A DNA stretch of 14,248 nucleotides from DAOTXK01 sp034435395 (lineage in GTDB: Bacteria > Chloroflexota > Anaerolineae > Aggregatilineales > Ch27): contig DAOTXK010000279.1 in the NCBI GenBank assembly GCA_034435395.1, positions 1-14,248 of the forward strand, read 5' to 3'. The notes beneath the pieces are model-generated. The model saw nothing but the letters and a program-made list of their open reading frames with translations. It had not been told where the DNA came from and searched no databases. The translations under genes were made by a program, and so were the position numbers. Of the stretch, positions 1 through 6,336 are shown one piece after another (the first letter of the stretch is position 1; the number at the start of each line of letters is the position of its first letter).

Positions 1-57
1 GTTAGGGGCGGTGTTCCCTCCGGCGCGTCGGCGCGTCCTCCGGCCAGCCGCCCCAAC
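1..57 (-). terminator. Hairpin just past the ancestral end of the first URO-D gene
   Basis: Positions 1-11 (GTTAGGGGCGG) pair with 48-57 (CCGCCCCAAC) with one bulged base, enclosing a GC-rich loop of about 36 nt that carries a GCGCGTC direct repeat. On the minus strand the structure begins two bases after the in-frame TGA at 60-62. That is where a transcription end would be expected if the URO-D gene originally ended at that TGA. No T-tract is visible before the window edge, so an intrinsic terminator is not proven. Confidence 0.3.
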
Positions 58-59
58 GA

Positions 60-137
60 TCAGGCGGGGTCGCCCCCTGCCGACCAGGCGCGGGCCGCCG
101 CCAGCAGGGCGTCGATGTTCTCCGGCGGCGTGCCCGG
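60..137 (-). pseudogene. Detached C-terminal 25 codons of the first URO-D gene
   Basis: Directly after the TAG at 138-140, the same frame reads PGTPPENIDALLAAARAW and seven more residues before a TGA at 60-62. The third URO-D protein has the equivalent PPENIAALAE segment near residues 298-307. This is therefore real former (or still used) coding sequence and not a chance open frame. The stop could be a single substitution of, for example, a Ser TCG codon, a base-call error, or a read-through site. Pyrrolysine use is not supported, because this family is not known to contain it and no pyl genes are in the window. Confidence 0.75.
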
Positions 138-1112
138 CTAGACGCCCCCGCCAAAGGACAGGATCATGCCGCCGCCGGGCGCGCCCTTCTCCAGGCACTC
201 CCGCGCCCATTGGCTCACCGCCTCCGGCGAGCCGTGCACGCCCACGTCCAGCGGCGGGACGTTGCCCATCACAGCGACGCGGTGGCCCATCCGGGCCTTA
301 ACCTCGGCGATATCGGTCTTGTGACTGAAGTTGAAGACATCGAAGTTCGCCCGGCTGAGGCTCTCCAGCAGGTGCGGGCAGGGCGTATCGTTGTGGTACA
401 CGCGGATCAGGCCGTCGAAGGCGTCGAAGATGCGGCGCAGGTGGGGGTGCACCAGCGCTTCGTAGTGCTCGCGGGAGACCATGCCCACCAGATCATCCAG
501 CACCATGATCCCTTCCGGCGCGCGCAGCACGTCCAACTGCGCCTGTAGCCAGTCGATGATGGCGGTGGTGATCACCTCCAGAATCCGGCTGACAGTATCC
601 GGGTTCAGGGCCAGTTCCATCATCAGCGGCGTGATCCCGGCCAGCCAGGAGGCGACGGCCAGCGGCCCCCGCGCGCAGACCATCCTGATCCCCAGCCCCT
701 CGGCCCGCAGGCGCTGCTCCATCACTTCATACAGGCGGAGGGCCAGCGGCATCAGCCCATCCACCTGCGGGTTGACCGGCCTGATGCTGGCCGCCCAGAA
801 GGACAGATCGGTCACCACCGGCTCGATGGAAGGCGGGCTGTCCCGGTGGAATTTGATCCGGGCCCCGAAGGCCGACGGCTCGGCGGCCATGCCGTACTCC
901 ACCCAGAAGCCCGGCAGCCAGACGGCGTCCGGGAACCGTTCCAGCAGGCCCTTGTTGATGGCCAGCCACTGGTCCGGAAACAGGTAATAATCCCGCGTGT
1001 CAATCCCCGCGTAGCCAGGCAGCCAGGGGCTGTCCACAATCAGGGCGACCGGCACCTGATCCGGCGCGCCCAGCCGCGCGGCCTGTACGAAACGCTCCCA
1101 CGGTGTGCTCAT
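138..1112 (-). CDS. URO-D-fold protein, HNDTPC type, C-terminus cut by an in-frame TAG
   Basis: A 324-residue protein of the uroporphyrinogen decarboxylase / cobalamin-independent methionine synthase fold. It is unlikely to make haem because all its neighbours are sugar genes. Visible family features are VLDDLVGM near 204-211, IRVYHNDTPCPHLLE at 236-250 (His240, Cys245), FDVFNFSHKTDI near 257-268, VMGNVPPLDV at 281-290, and GGGMILSFGGGV at the end. The ATG start at 1110-1112 follows GGAGGTGAGGGG on the minus strand, a good ribosome binding site. The frame stays open past the TAG at 138-140 for 25 more codons to a TGA at 60-62, and those codons encode the usual family tail (PGTPPENI...). The gene is therefore either slightly truncated or carries a sequencing error. 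Unlike the other two URO-D proteins here it has H-x4-C rather than H-x-C, and no Cys in the last glycine loop. It is divergent from the kinase gene. The family is secure; the reaction is unknown. Confidence 0.88.
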   Translation of the reverse strand: MSTPWERFVQAARLGAPDQVPVALIVDSPWLPGYAGIDTRDYYLFPDQWLAINKGLLERFPDAVWLPGFWVEYGMAAEPSAFGARIKFHRDSPPSIEPVVTDLSFWAASIRPVNPQVDGLMPLALRLYEVMEQRLRAEGLGIRMVCARGPLAVASWLAGITPLMMELALNPDTVSRILEVITTAIIDWLQAQLDVLRAPEGIMVLDDLVGMVSREHYEALVHPHLRRIFDAFDGLIRVYHNDTPCPHLLESLSRANFDVFNFSHKTDIAEVKARMGHRVAVMGNVPPLDVGVHGSPEAVSQWARECLEKGAPGGGMILSFGGGV

Positions 1113-1343
1113 GTTTATCCCCTCACCTCCGGCAATGTGGCGAACTCGCCCGCCTGGATTCGGCGGCGTTCGCGCCCGTTACCGTCCCCGACTGATCCTC
1201 GGCGGCACCGAGACCCGGCAGCGCCAACCACCAGGACGGCCGGGCCTTGATAGCAAGTGTACCGGGGAATCAGTAAACTACGCGACAGAGAATCGCCAGC
1301 GACCAATGTTCCGGAGCAACAACAGCGCGGTTGAGCTATCCCT
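1113..1343. promoter_or_regulatory. Divergent intergenic region between the first URO-D gene and the kinase
   Basis: This 231-bp non-coding stretch separates two divergent genes, so it should hold promoters for both. The segment around 1247-1290 is the most AT-rich. On the minus strand a TGCTATCAA extended -10-like sequence lies near 1246-1254, with TTTACT about 19 bases upstream of its TATCAA core. A TTGATA hexamer on the plus strand (1247-1252) has no good -10 at normal spacing. A short inverted repeat CTCGG/CCGAG lies at 1198-1212. The 28-bp palindrome found at 5051-5078 does not recur here. Confidence 0.3.
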
Positions 1344-2456
1344 ATGCCGACCGGCGTAAACTTCTCAGACCTGGTCAGACAGTTCCGCTGTGAGGGCGTT
1401 TTTTTGGAGGCCAGCCCTTATGGGCGTGGACACATCCATGACACCTACGCCGCCCGTTTTCGAAAAGCCGACGGCACCATCGCCCGTTACCTCCTTCAGC
1501 GGATCAACCACCACGTCTTCCCCCAACCGGAAGCCGTCATGCACAACATCGAACAGGTGACCGACCACCTGCGGCGAAAGATCATGGCCCAGGGCGGCGA
1601 CCCGGCACGGGAGACCATCACCCTCATTCCCACCATAGAGGGGACGACGTTCTACCGGTCGCCACAGGGCGACTGCTGGCGGGCCGAGGTCCTGATCGAG
1701 GGCGCGCGGACCTACGAAACAGCGGCCAGCCCGGCGCACGTCTACCAGGCCGCAAAAGCGTTCGGTCGGTTCCAGCGCCTGCTCAGCGACTTTCCCCCCG
1801 GCCAGCTCTTCGAGACGATCCCCAATTTTCACCACACCGGCCAGCGGTTCCAGGCATTGGTGGAGGCGGTGGCCAGAGACGCCGTGAACCGGGCCCGGCA
1901 GGCCGCCGCCGAGATCGCCTTTGCCGAAAAACGCGCGGGGGAGATCCGCGTCCTGGTCGACCGGCGGGCAGCGGGCGCGATCCCCGAACGGGTCATCCAC
2001 AACGACACCAAACTGAATAACGTGATGATCGACGATGAGACGGGGGAAGGCATTTGCGTGATCGACCTGGACACGGTCATGCCCGGCCTGGCCGTCTATG
2101 ACTTCGGCGATGCCGTGCGGTGTGGCGCTAATCCGGCGGCGGAAGATGAACGTGACCTCTCTCAAGTGGGCATTGATCTCACCCTGTACGCGCATCTGGC
2201 GCGGGGATACCTGGAGGAGGCCCGCGACTTCCTGACGCCGGCGGAAATGGACAGCCTGGCCTTCGCCGCCAAACTTATCAGCTTTGAGCAGGGCCTGCGC
2301 TTCCTGACCGACTACCTGGACGGCGACGTTTATTACAAGACACACCGCCCCGATCATAACCTGGACCGGTGCCGGACCCAGTTTAAGATGGTGAGCGACA
2401 TCGAAGCGAAGTTCGACCAGATGGCGCGCATCATCCAGGTGTACCGGGCCGGATGA
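1344..2456 (+). CDS. APH-fold sugar kinase, resembling N-acetylhexosamine 1-kinase
   Basis: A 370-residue cytoplasmic kinase of the aminoglycoside phosphotransferase / choline kinase fold, about the size of N-acetylhexosamine 1-kinase (NahK). Visible motifs are the nucleotide loop YGRGHIHDTY at 26-35, the LLQRIN strand at 50-55, the catalytic loop VIHNDTKLNNVM at 217-228 (His219, catalytic Asp221, Asn226), and the metal-binding VIDLDTVMPG at 239-248 (Asp241 or Asp243). These are characteristic of the NahK-like branch, which phosphorylates the anomeric hydroxyl of free amino sugars or hexoses. The substrate here is not proven, and the glycoside phosphorylase that accompanies NahK in bifidobacteria is absent. 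The ATG at 1344 has only a weak GA-rich upstream site, so the start is less certain than the family. The dehydrogenase follows 90 bp downstream on the same strand. Other substrates such as a polyol or amino alcohol are possible. Confidence 0.85.
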   Translation: MPTGVNFSDLVRQFRCEGVFLEASPYGRGHIHDTYAARFRKADGTIARYLLQRINHHVFPQPEAVMHNIEQVTDHLRRKIMAQGGDPARETITLIPTIEGTTFYRSPQGDCWRAEVLIEGARTYETAASPAHVYQAAKAFGRFQRLLSDFPPGQLFETIPNFHHTGQRFQALVEAVARDAVNRARQAAAEIAFAEKRAGEIRVLVDRRAAGAIPERVIHNDTKLNNVMIDDETGEGICVIDLDTVMPGLAVYDFGDAVRCGANPAAEDERDLSQVGIDLTLYAHLARGYLEEARDFLTPAEMDSLAFAAKLISFEQGLRFLTDYLDGDVYYKTHRPDHNLDRCRTQFKMVSDIEAKFDQMARIIQVYRAG

Positions 2457-2546
2457 GAACCCGGCAGGCTTTAGGGCGTTCCTCCCCGAAAAGCATTACA
2501 ATCATACGGACTTGCGCGAGGTCCAACCCAGAGGAGCACAGCGAAC

Positions 2547-3599
2547 ATGAAAGCCGGTATCCTGTACCACGATCGCGACATTCGCCTCGGTGACGCCCCC
2601 GATCCCCAGATCAAACCCGATGAAGTGCTGGTCCGGTCAGCCTATGCCGGCATCTGCGGCAGCGACCTGCACATCTACCGGGGCGAGTTCCATGACCGGG
2701 TCCGGTACCCGGCCATCCAGGGGCATGAATTTGGCGGGGTTATCGAGGAAGTCGGGAGCGAAGTCCGGGACTTCCGGGTGGGCGAGCGCGTGGCCGTCGA
2801 TCCGATCATCCCCTGCCACCGCTGCCCGGCCTGCCTGACGGGACGGATCAACGTCTGCCGGGCGCTGAAGCTGTTGGGCGTGGACCTCGACGGCGGCTAT
2901 GGCCAGTACGTGGCCGTGCCGGTGCACAATCTGTACCGGCTGCCGGACAGCATCCCGCTGACCCTCGTGCCCATGGTGGAGCTGTACGGCCTGGGTCATC
3001 ACATCCTGGAGCGCGGCGGGGTGCAGCCGGGCGAGACGGTGGCTATCCTGGGGGCGGGGAAACTGGGGCTGTCCATCTTGGATGTCCTGTGCCACAGCGC
3101 GGGCGCGGCCATGACCATCGTCGCCGACCTCCAGCCGTTCCGCCTGGAGACCGCGCGCCAGCTGGGCGCCGACTACACCATCAACATCGCCCAGGAGGAC
3201 CCGGTGGAGCGGGTGCTGGAAATCACTGAAGGCGTAGGCGCGGACTGTGTGCTCGAAGCCGTGGGCCACTATCATCTGGTGGAAGGGCAGGAGCCGCCGC
3301 TGGCCCAGGCCGTCCGGATGATTCGCAACGGCGGGCGGATCGTCACCGCCGGGTTGAGCGAACAGTTGACCCCCATTCACTTCAAGACGCTGGTGGTCAA
3401 GGAGGCGGAGATCATCGCCTCCCGCGTGACGCGGGGCGAATTCAGCCGCGCCATCCGGCTGATGTCCAAAGGATTGCTGCATCCCGACCGGCTGATCACG
3501 CACCAGATGGCCATGCGGGAGGTCACGGCGGCGTTCGCCAGGCTGGATCGGGAAGAACCCGACACGATCAAGATCGTCTTGGACGTGCAGGATGGGTGA
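2547..3599 (+). CDS. Zinc-dependent alcohol (polyol) dehydrogenase, MDR family
   Basis: A 350-residue medium-chain dehydrogenase/reductase of the sorbitol / threonine dehydrogenase type, expected to oxidise a secondary alcohol with NAD+. The GroES-like N-terminal domain has the catalytic zinc ligands Cys37 (GICGSD) and His60-Glu61 (GHEFGG), with Glu145 as the likely further ligand. A structural zinc lobe has Cys90, Cys93, Cys96 and Cys104. The Rossmann domain carries ILGAGKLGLS (Gly169, Gly171, Gly174), and Asp194 at the end of the second strand favours NAD over NADP. The ATG at 2547 follows GAGGAG at 2531-2536. A TACAAT hexamer at 2497-2502 in the 90-bp gap could be a -10 box, but no -35 partner is clear, so co-transcription with the kinase is the simplest reading. 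The exact substrate (sugar alcohol, sugar, or inositol) cannot be read from the sequence. Confidence 0.9.
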   Translation: MKAGILYHDRDIRLGDAPDPQIKPDEVLVRSAYAGICGSDLHIYRGEFHDRVRYPAIQGHEFGGVIEEVGSEVRDFRVGERVAVDPIIPCHRCPACLTGRINVCRALKLLGVDLDGGYGQYVAVPVHNLYRLPDSIPLTLVPMVELYGLGHHILERGGVQPGETVAILGAGKLGLSILDVLCHSAGAAMTIVADLQPFRLETARQLGADYTINIAQEDPVERVLEITEGVGADCVLEAVGHYHLVEGQEPPLAQAVRMIRNGGRIVTAGLSEQLTPIHFKTLVVKEAEIIASRVTRGEFSRAIRLMSKGLLHPDRLITHQMAMREVTAAFARLDREEPDTIKIVLDVQDG

Positions 3600-3608
3600 G
3601 GGCGGCGG

Positions 3609-3712
3609 GCGGCATCATCGCCGCTGTCTATGATGGGGACGGGCGCGGCTCGAACCGCCCGATATCCTTTCCCGATGAATAGGGAGCCTGGGGCAGCGGT
3701 CCCCGCTGACCC
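3609..3712. terminator. Cluster of hairpins between convergent genes
   Basis: The 134-bp gap between the plus-strand dehydrogenase and the minus-strand URO-D gene holds several inverted repeats: GCGGC/GCCGC at 3609-3624, CGGGCG/CGCCCG at 3640-3661, TCCC/GGGA at 3670-3685, and a strong CAGCGG/CCGCTG stem with a 3-nt loop at 3694-3708. The last is extended by GGG/CCC across one mismatch to 3690-3712. No run of T follows on either strand. The position suits a bidirectional transcription end, perhaps Rho-assisted or a 3'-end stabiliser, but the mechanism is a guess. Confidence 0.4.
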
Positions 3713-3733
3713 GTCTCCCTCAAGGTGGACCCC

Positions 3734-4924
3734 TTACCCCAGCACGTCACGGGCCGTATCCAGCCAGCGCTGGATGATCTCCAGTTCCTCCCCCAGCGTG
3801 CGGATGACTTCCAGCGAGTCCACCTTGATGTAACAGGACAGTTCATCCGGAATCTGAGCCACGAGCGCTTCCAGGGAGCGCCGCTGCTGGTCCGGCGTCG
3901 CCTGCTGCACCTTGGTTATGGGATCAGGACAGATTTCCAGCGGGACCCCACGGGGGCCAAAAACCGCCGCCGCCCGCGAAACGTCGGTCTTGGGGCCGAC
4001 ATGGAACAGGTCCAGCACCGGGAGGCGGGCGATGTCTGCCAGCAACAGCGAGGCGTCACCGCAACTGTGCCAGTAAAAAATGCCGCCGTAAGCCTGGCAC
4101 AGCTGGAGCTCCCAGGGCAAAACCATCTCCCGGTACAGGGCAGGGGAGAGCGTAGGGGTGTTCACATCGTCGTTGCCCAGCAGGCCGCGCGTGCGCGTGA
4201 TTCCCAGATACCGATCACATGCCGCCTGCCAGTGCAGGCGCGCCGCCACGATATAGGCGAACAGGTCCTCGATGAACGATGGTCGCTGAAGCATATCCAC
4301 CAGCAGCCCGTCAAAGCCGCGCAGTTCCGCGGCCACGCCAAAGGGGCCCATGATCCAGTCGGGGAACTTCACCAGGAAATCGTCGTCCAGGAGAGCGCGC
4401 ATCTCCTCATACAGGCGGATGATGGTCGGCATCAGCCCGGTGGTGTAAAAATCGGGCAGCTCCAGTCTGGCCAGGTCTTCAGGATCGCGCACCGGCGGAT
4501 GGAGATAGTCCGGCCAGGGGTGACCTTCCGGGGTGAAATGATAGGGCACGCCCACCAGCGTGGCCTCCAGGGCGGCGGCGATCAGGAGGCGGAACGACTT
4601 GTCGATGTAGGTGTCATCGGGGAGATGGCGCGCCCGGTACACTTTCATCTCCAGCTCGGCTACCAGGTAGGTCAGCGGGTCGGTGTAGTAGGCGCGTTTA
4701 TCAAAGCCCAGCCACGCTGCCCACAGGCCCAGCGCCGGTTCCAGCACGAACGGTATCTTACCGCCTGAGGGCCGTCGGTAGGGCAGCGTGCGGATGAAGG
4801 CCGGCTGGAAGGCTTCCGGGGGCATGACCTGCCACAGATGCCGGCGCGCCTGGTTCTCCGGGCTGGCCTCGATGGCGCGCACCTCATCCATTAATGCCTT
4901 GACCCGGTCAACACTCACGTCCAC
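3734..4924 (-). CDS. URO-D-fold protein with HSCG motif
   Basis: A second uroporphyrinogen-decarboxylase-fold protein, 396 residues from the GTG at 4922-4924. I chose this start because GGAG lies 8 nt upstream and the product begins with an amphipathic helix followed by ASPENQARRHLWQ, which fits the family. An ATG at 4990 (418 residues) is possible but lacks a close ribosome site. The frame remains open further upstream through the operator at 5051-5078, which is almost surely non-coding. From the GTG start, WHSCGD places His286 and Cys288, and a Cys lies 76 residues later (SCYIKVD, Cys364). This resembles the His-x-Cys...Cys zinc pattern of MtaA/MtbA-type methyltransferases. The gene is divergent from the transporter operon and shares its intergenic operator, which suggests joint control. 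A haem role is unlikely. The actual reaction is unknown. Confidence 0.85.
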   Translation of the reverse strand: MDVSVDRVKALMDEVRAIEASPENQARRHLWQVMPPEAFQPAFIRTLPYRRPSGGKIPFVLEPALGLWAAWLGFDKRAYYTDPLTYLVAELEMKVYRARHLPDDTYIDKSFRLLIAAALEATLVGVPYHFTPEGHPWPDYLHPPVRDPEDLARLELPDFYTTGLMPTIIRLYEEMRALLDDDFLVKFPDWIMGPFGVAAELRGFDGLLVDMLQRPSFIEDLFAYIVAARLHWQAACDRYLGITRTRGLLGNDDVNTPTLSPALYREMVLPWELQLCQAYGGIFYWHSCGDASLLLADIARLPVLDLFHVGPKTDVSRAAAVFGPRGVPLEICPDPITKVQQATPDQQRRSLEALVAQIPDELSCYIKVDSLEVIRTLGEELEIIQRWLDTARDVLG

Positions 4925-5019
4925 GCTGGCAACTCCATTCCGATGCAGCCCGATGCCGATGAACCGGCGGTCTTCCAACCAGCGGCGCATCCCGGTCGCG
5001 ATCCGCCCCCACCGGGCAC

Positions 5020-5047
5020 TTGCCAAAACGGGTAAAAGGTGGATAAT
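5020..5047 (+). promoter_or_regulatory. Sigma70-like promoter of the transporter operon
   Basis: TTGCCA at 5020-5025 (5 of 6 to the -35 consensus) and GATAAT at 5042-5047 (5 of 6 to the -10 consensus) are separated by 16 bp in an AT-rich patch of otherwise GC-rich DNA. Transcription would start near 5054, inside the palindrome at 5051-5078, and read into the ADP-ribosylglycohydrolase gene after a leader of about 170 nt. No similarly good promoter is visible on the minus strand. Confidence 0.6.
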
Positions 5048-5050
5048 GTA

Positions 5051-5078
5051 GGTAAAACGATTACGTAATCGTTTTACC
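5051..5078. promoter_or_regulatory. Perfect 28-bp palindromic operator, LacI-family type
   Basis: The half-site GGTAAAACGATTAC is followed without spacer by its exact reverse complement, giving 14 of 14 matching pairs and a central CpG (5064-5065), the hallmark of LacI/GalR-family operators. It overlaps the predicted start point of the plus-strand promoter, a classic repression position, and lies upstream of both divergent genes. A third copy of the outer heptamer GGTAAAA is at 5031-5037, 20 bp before the left arm and inside the promoter spacer. No LacI-type gene is in the window. Confidence 0.75.
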
Positions 5079-5226
5079 AAACGGTAGCATGACTCGGCGG
5101 CGCTGTCAACCGCCACGGCAAGGGTCGGCGGCGGCCAACACCTCAATCGTCACCGTCTGGCCGGGCGGGGTGCCGCTGACCCATCGTTAGAGCCTTGAGC
5201 CGCGATTTCAGGTCGAGGGGGAGACG

Positions 5227-6213
5227 ATGCGCACGCGAGAACAACTGGCCGCCGACCGGGGGCGGTGCCGGGACAAGGCGCTGGGCTGCCTGGCCGGGCT
5301 GGCGATCGGCGATTCGCTGGGTGACCAGGCGCGCGCGCCGGAGATGCACCTGCGTTATGGCATCACGCGCGACCTGCATGGCGAGCGAAGCTGGAGCACC
5401 GACGACACCGAGTTCGCGCTGCTCACCGCCCTGGCCTGCCTGGATACGCGCGGCCAGCTCACCACTGAAAAGATGGTGGACCTGTGGCGGCGACACGTGC
5501 TCAGCGTGCCTGACCTGGGCCCCAAGGCGGGCAACCCCCTCCACGGCGCGGCCGAGAACCTGCGGCGCGGCATCCTGCCACCCTACTCCGGCATCGATAA
5601 CTGCGACAACTACGACGACGGCGCGGCCATGCGGGTCGCCCCCATCGGCATCATCTGCGCCGGTCAGCCGGAGCGGGCCGCCGAACTGGCCGCCGTCGAC
5701 GCCTGCCTCAGCCACGCCAGGGACGGTCTATGGGGGGCGCAGGCCATCGCGGCCAGCGTCGCCGTCGCCATGGTGGACGGGGGCATCGACGAGATCATCG
5801 CCGCCGGCCTGGCCTGCATCCCCGACGATAGCTGGCTGAGGCGGTGGATGGCCCGAGGGCTGGCCATCTGCGAAGAAGCAACCGATCTGGCCAGCGTCTG
5901 GGACCGCCTGCACGACGAATTGTGGACGGTGGTGCGCTGCTCCAACCCGGAGGCGCTGGCCGAGACGTATGCCATCTTCAAGCTGACCGGGGGTGATTTC
6001 CAGGAGGGCGTCATCGCCGCCGCCAACTTCGGACGGGATGCCGATACGCTGGCGGCGCTGGTCGGCGCGCTGGCCGGGGCGCGGCAGGGTGCTTCGGCCA
6101 TCCCCCCGGCCTGGATTGAAAAAACGCGGCGGCCGGTCGGGCAGTGCCTGCCGTTCGCCGCCGACCTGGATATTGTGGAAGTCGCGGCAGACCTGGCCGC
6201 GCTGATCGTTTGA
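5227..6213 (+). CDS. ADP-ribosylglycohydrolase family protein
   Basis: A 328-residue all-helical hydrolase of the DraG/ARH family, which normally uses two magnesium ions to cleave ADP-ribose from a target. Family signatures are GCLAGLAIGDSLG at 20-32, the first metal site WSTDDTEFAL at 56-65 (Thr58, Asp59, Asp60), the MRVAPIG segment at 135-141, the LSHARDGLWGAQAIAA region at 161-176, and the second metal site NFGRDADTLAALVG at 267-280 (Asp271, Asp273, Thr274). Both metal sites look intact, so it should be active. The ATG follows GGGGGAG. It is the first gene after the LacI-type operator and precedes the sugar-binding protein by 123 bp, so it is probably induced with the importer. That setting suggests either cleavage of a ribosyl or other glycosidic bond in the imported compound or control of a pathway protein by de-ADP-ribosylation; both are inference. 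Confidence 0.9.
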   Translation: MRTREQLAADRGRCRDKALGCLAGLAIGDSLGDQARAPEMHLRYGITRDLHGERSWSTDDTEFALLTALACLDTRGQLTTEKMVDLWRRHVLSVPDLGPKAGNPLHGAAENLRRGILPPYSGIDNCDNYDDGAAMRVAPIGIICAGQPERAAELAAVDACLSHARDGLWGAQAIAASVAVAMVDGGIDEIIAAGLACIPDDSWLRRWMARGLAICEEATDLASVWDRLHDELWTVVRCSNPEALAETYAIFKLTGGDFQEGVIAAANFGRDADTLAALVGALAGARQGASAIPPAWIEKTRRPVGQCLPFAADLDIVEVAADLAALIV

Positions 6214-6258
6214 GGGCGGCCCCTGCCAGGCGACGGCCCGGCGGAAGCGAAACATGAG

Positions 6259-6267
6259 AGGAGGTGA
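6259..6267 (+). other. Orphan perfect Shine-Dalgarno sequence
   Basis: AGGAGGTGA, the full anti-16S complement, lies in the 123-bp gap before the sugar-binding protein gene but has no ATG or GTG at a usable distance. ATA (6270) and CTG (6273) are the nearest possible starts, opening a frame of about 17 codons that ends on TGA 12 bases before the next gene. An ATG at 6254 upstream of it opens a 14-codon frame. This could be a relic, a leader peptide or a ribosome standby site. Confidence 0.3.
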
Positions 6268-6336
6268 CGATACTGGTCCACGGCTCACCAACGTATGACC
6301 GTCCTGAGAACTGTTTAATCTGAAGGAGTAACCCTG

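Noticed and set aside
138..140. Pyrrolysine codon at the in-frame TAG.
   Set aside because: Pyrrolysine is known in methylamine methyltransferases of other folds, not in URO-D proteins. No pyl genes are present, and the permease and binding-protein genes in the window (7678-7680, 8717-8719, 13839-13841) end on TAG as a normal stop.
2497..2502. Independent promoter of the first dehydrogenase, based on TACAAT.
   Set aside because: No -35 hexamer at normal spacing; the short gap after the kinase makes co-transcription simpler.
3635..3704. tRNA-like segment on the minus strand (GGTTCGAGCC like a T-arm, GGGGAC/GTCCCC like an acceptor stem).
   Set aside because: The T-stem does not pair properly, there is no acceptable D-arm or 7-nt anticodon loop with U33 and a purine at 37, and no CCA end. 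It is better explained as GC-rich hairpins.
4925..5146. N-terminal extension of the second URO-D frame, open up to a TTG at 5144-5146.
   Set aside because: It runs through the promoter and the perfect palindrome and encodes a basic, unfamily-like stretch. A GTG with a good ribosome site at 4922-4924 fits better.
5089..5190. 33-codon frame (begins MTRRRCQPP) in the leader of the ADP-ribosylglycohydrolase gene.
   Set aside because: No ribosome binding site and no recognisable feature. A frame of this length is expected by chance in such GC-rich DNA, though a leader peptide cannot be excluded.
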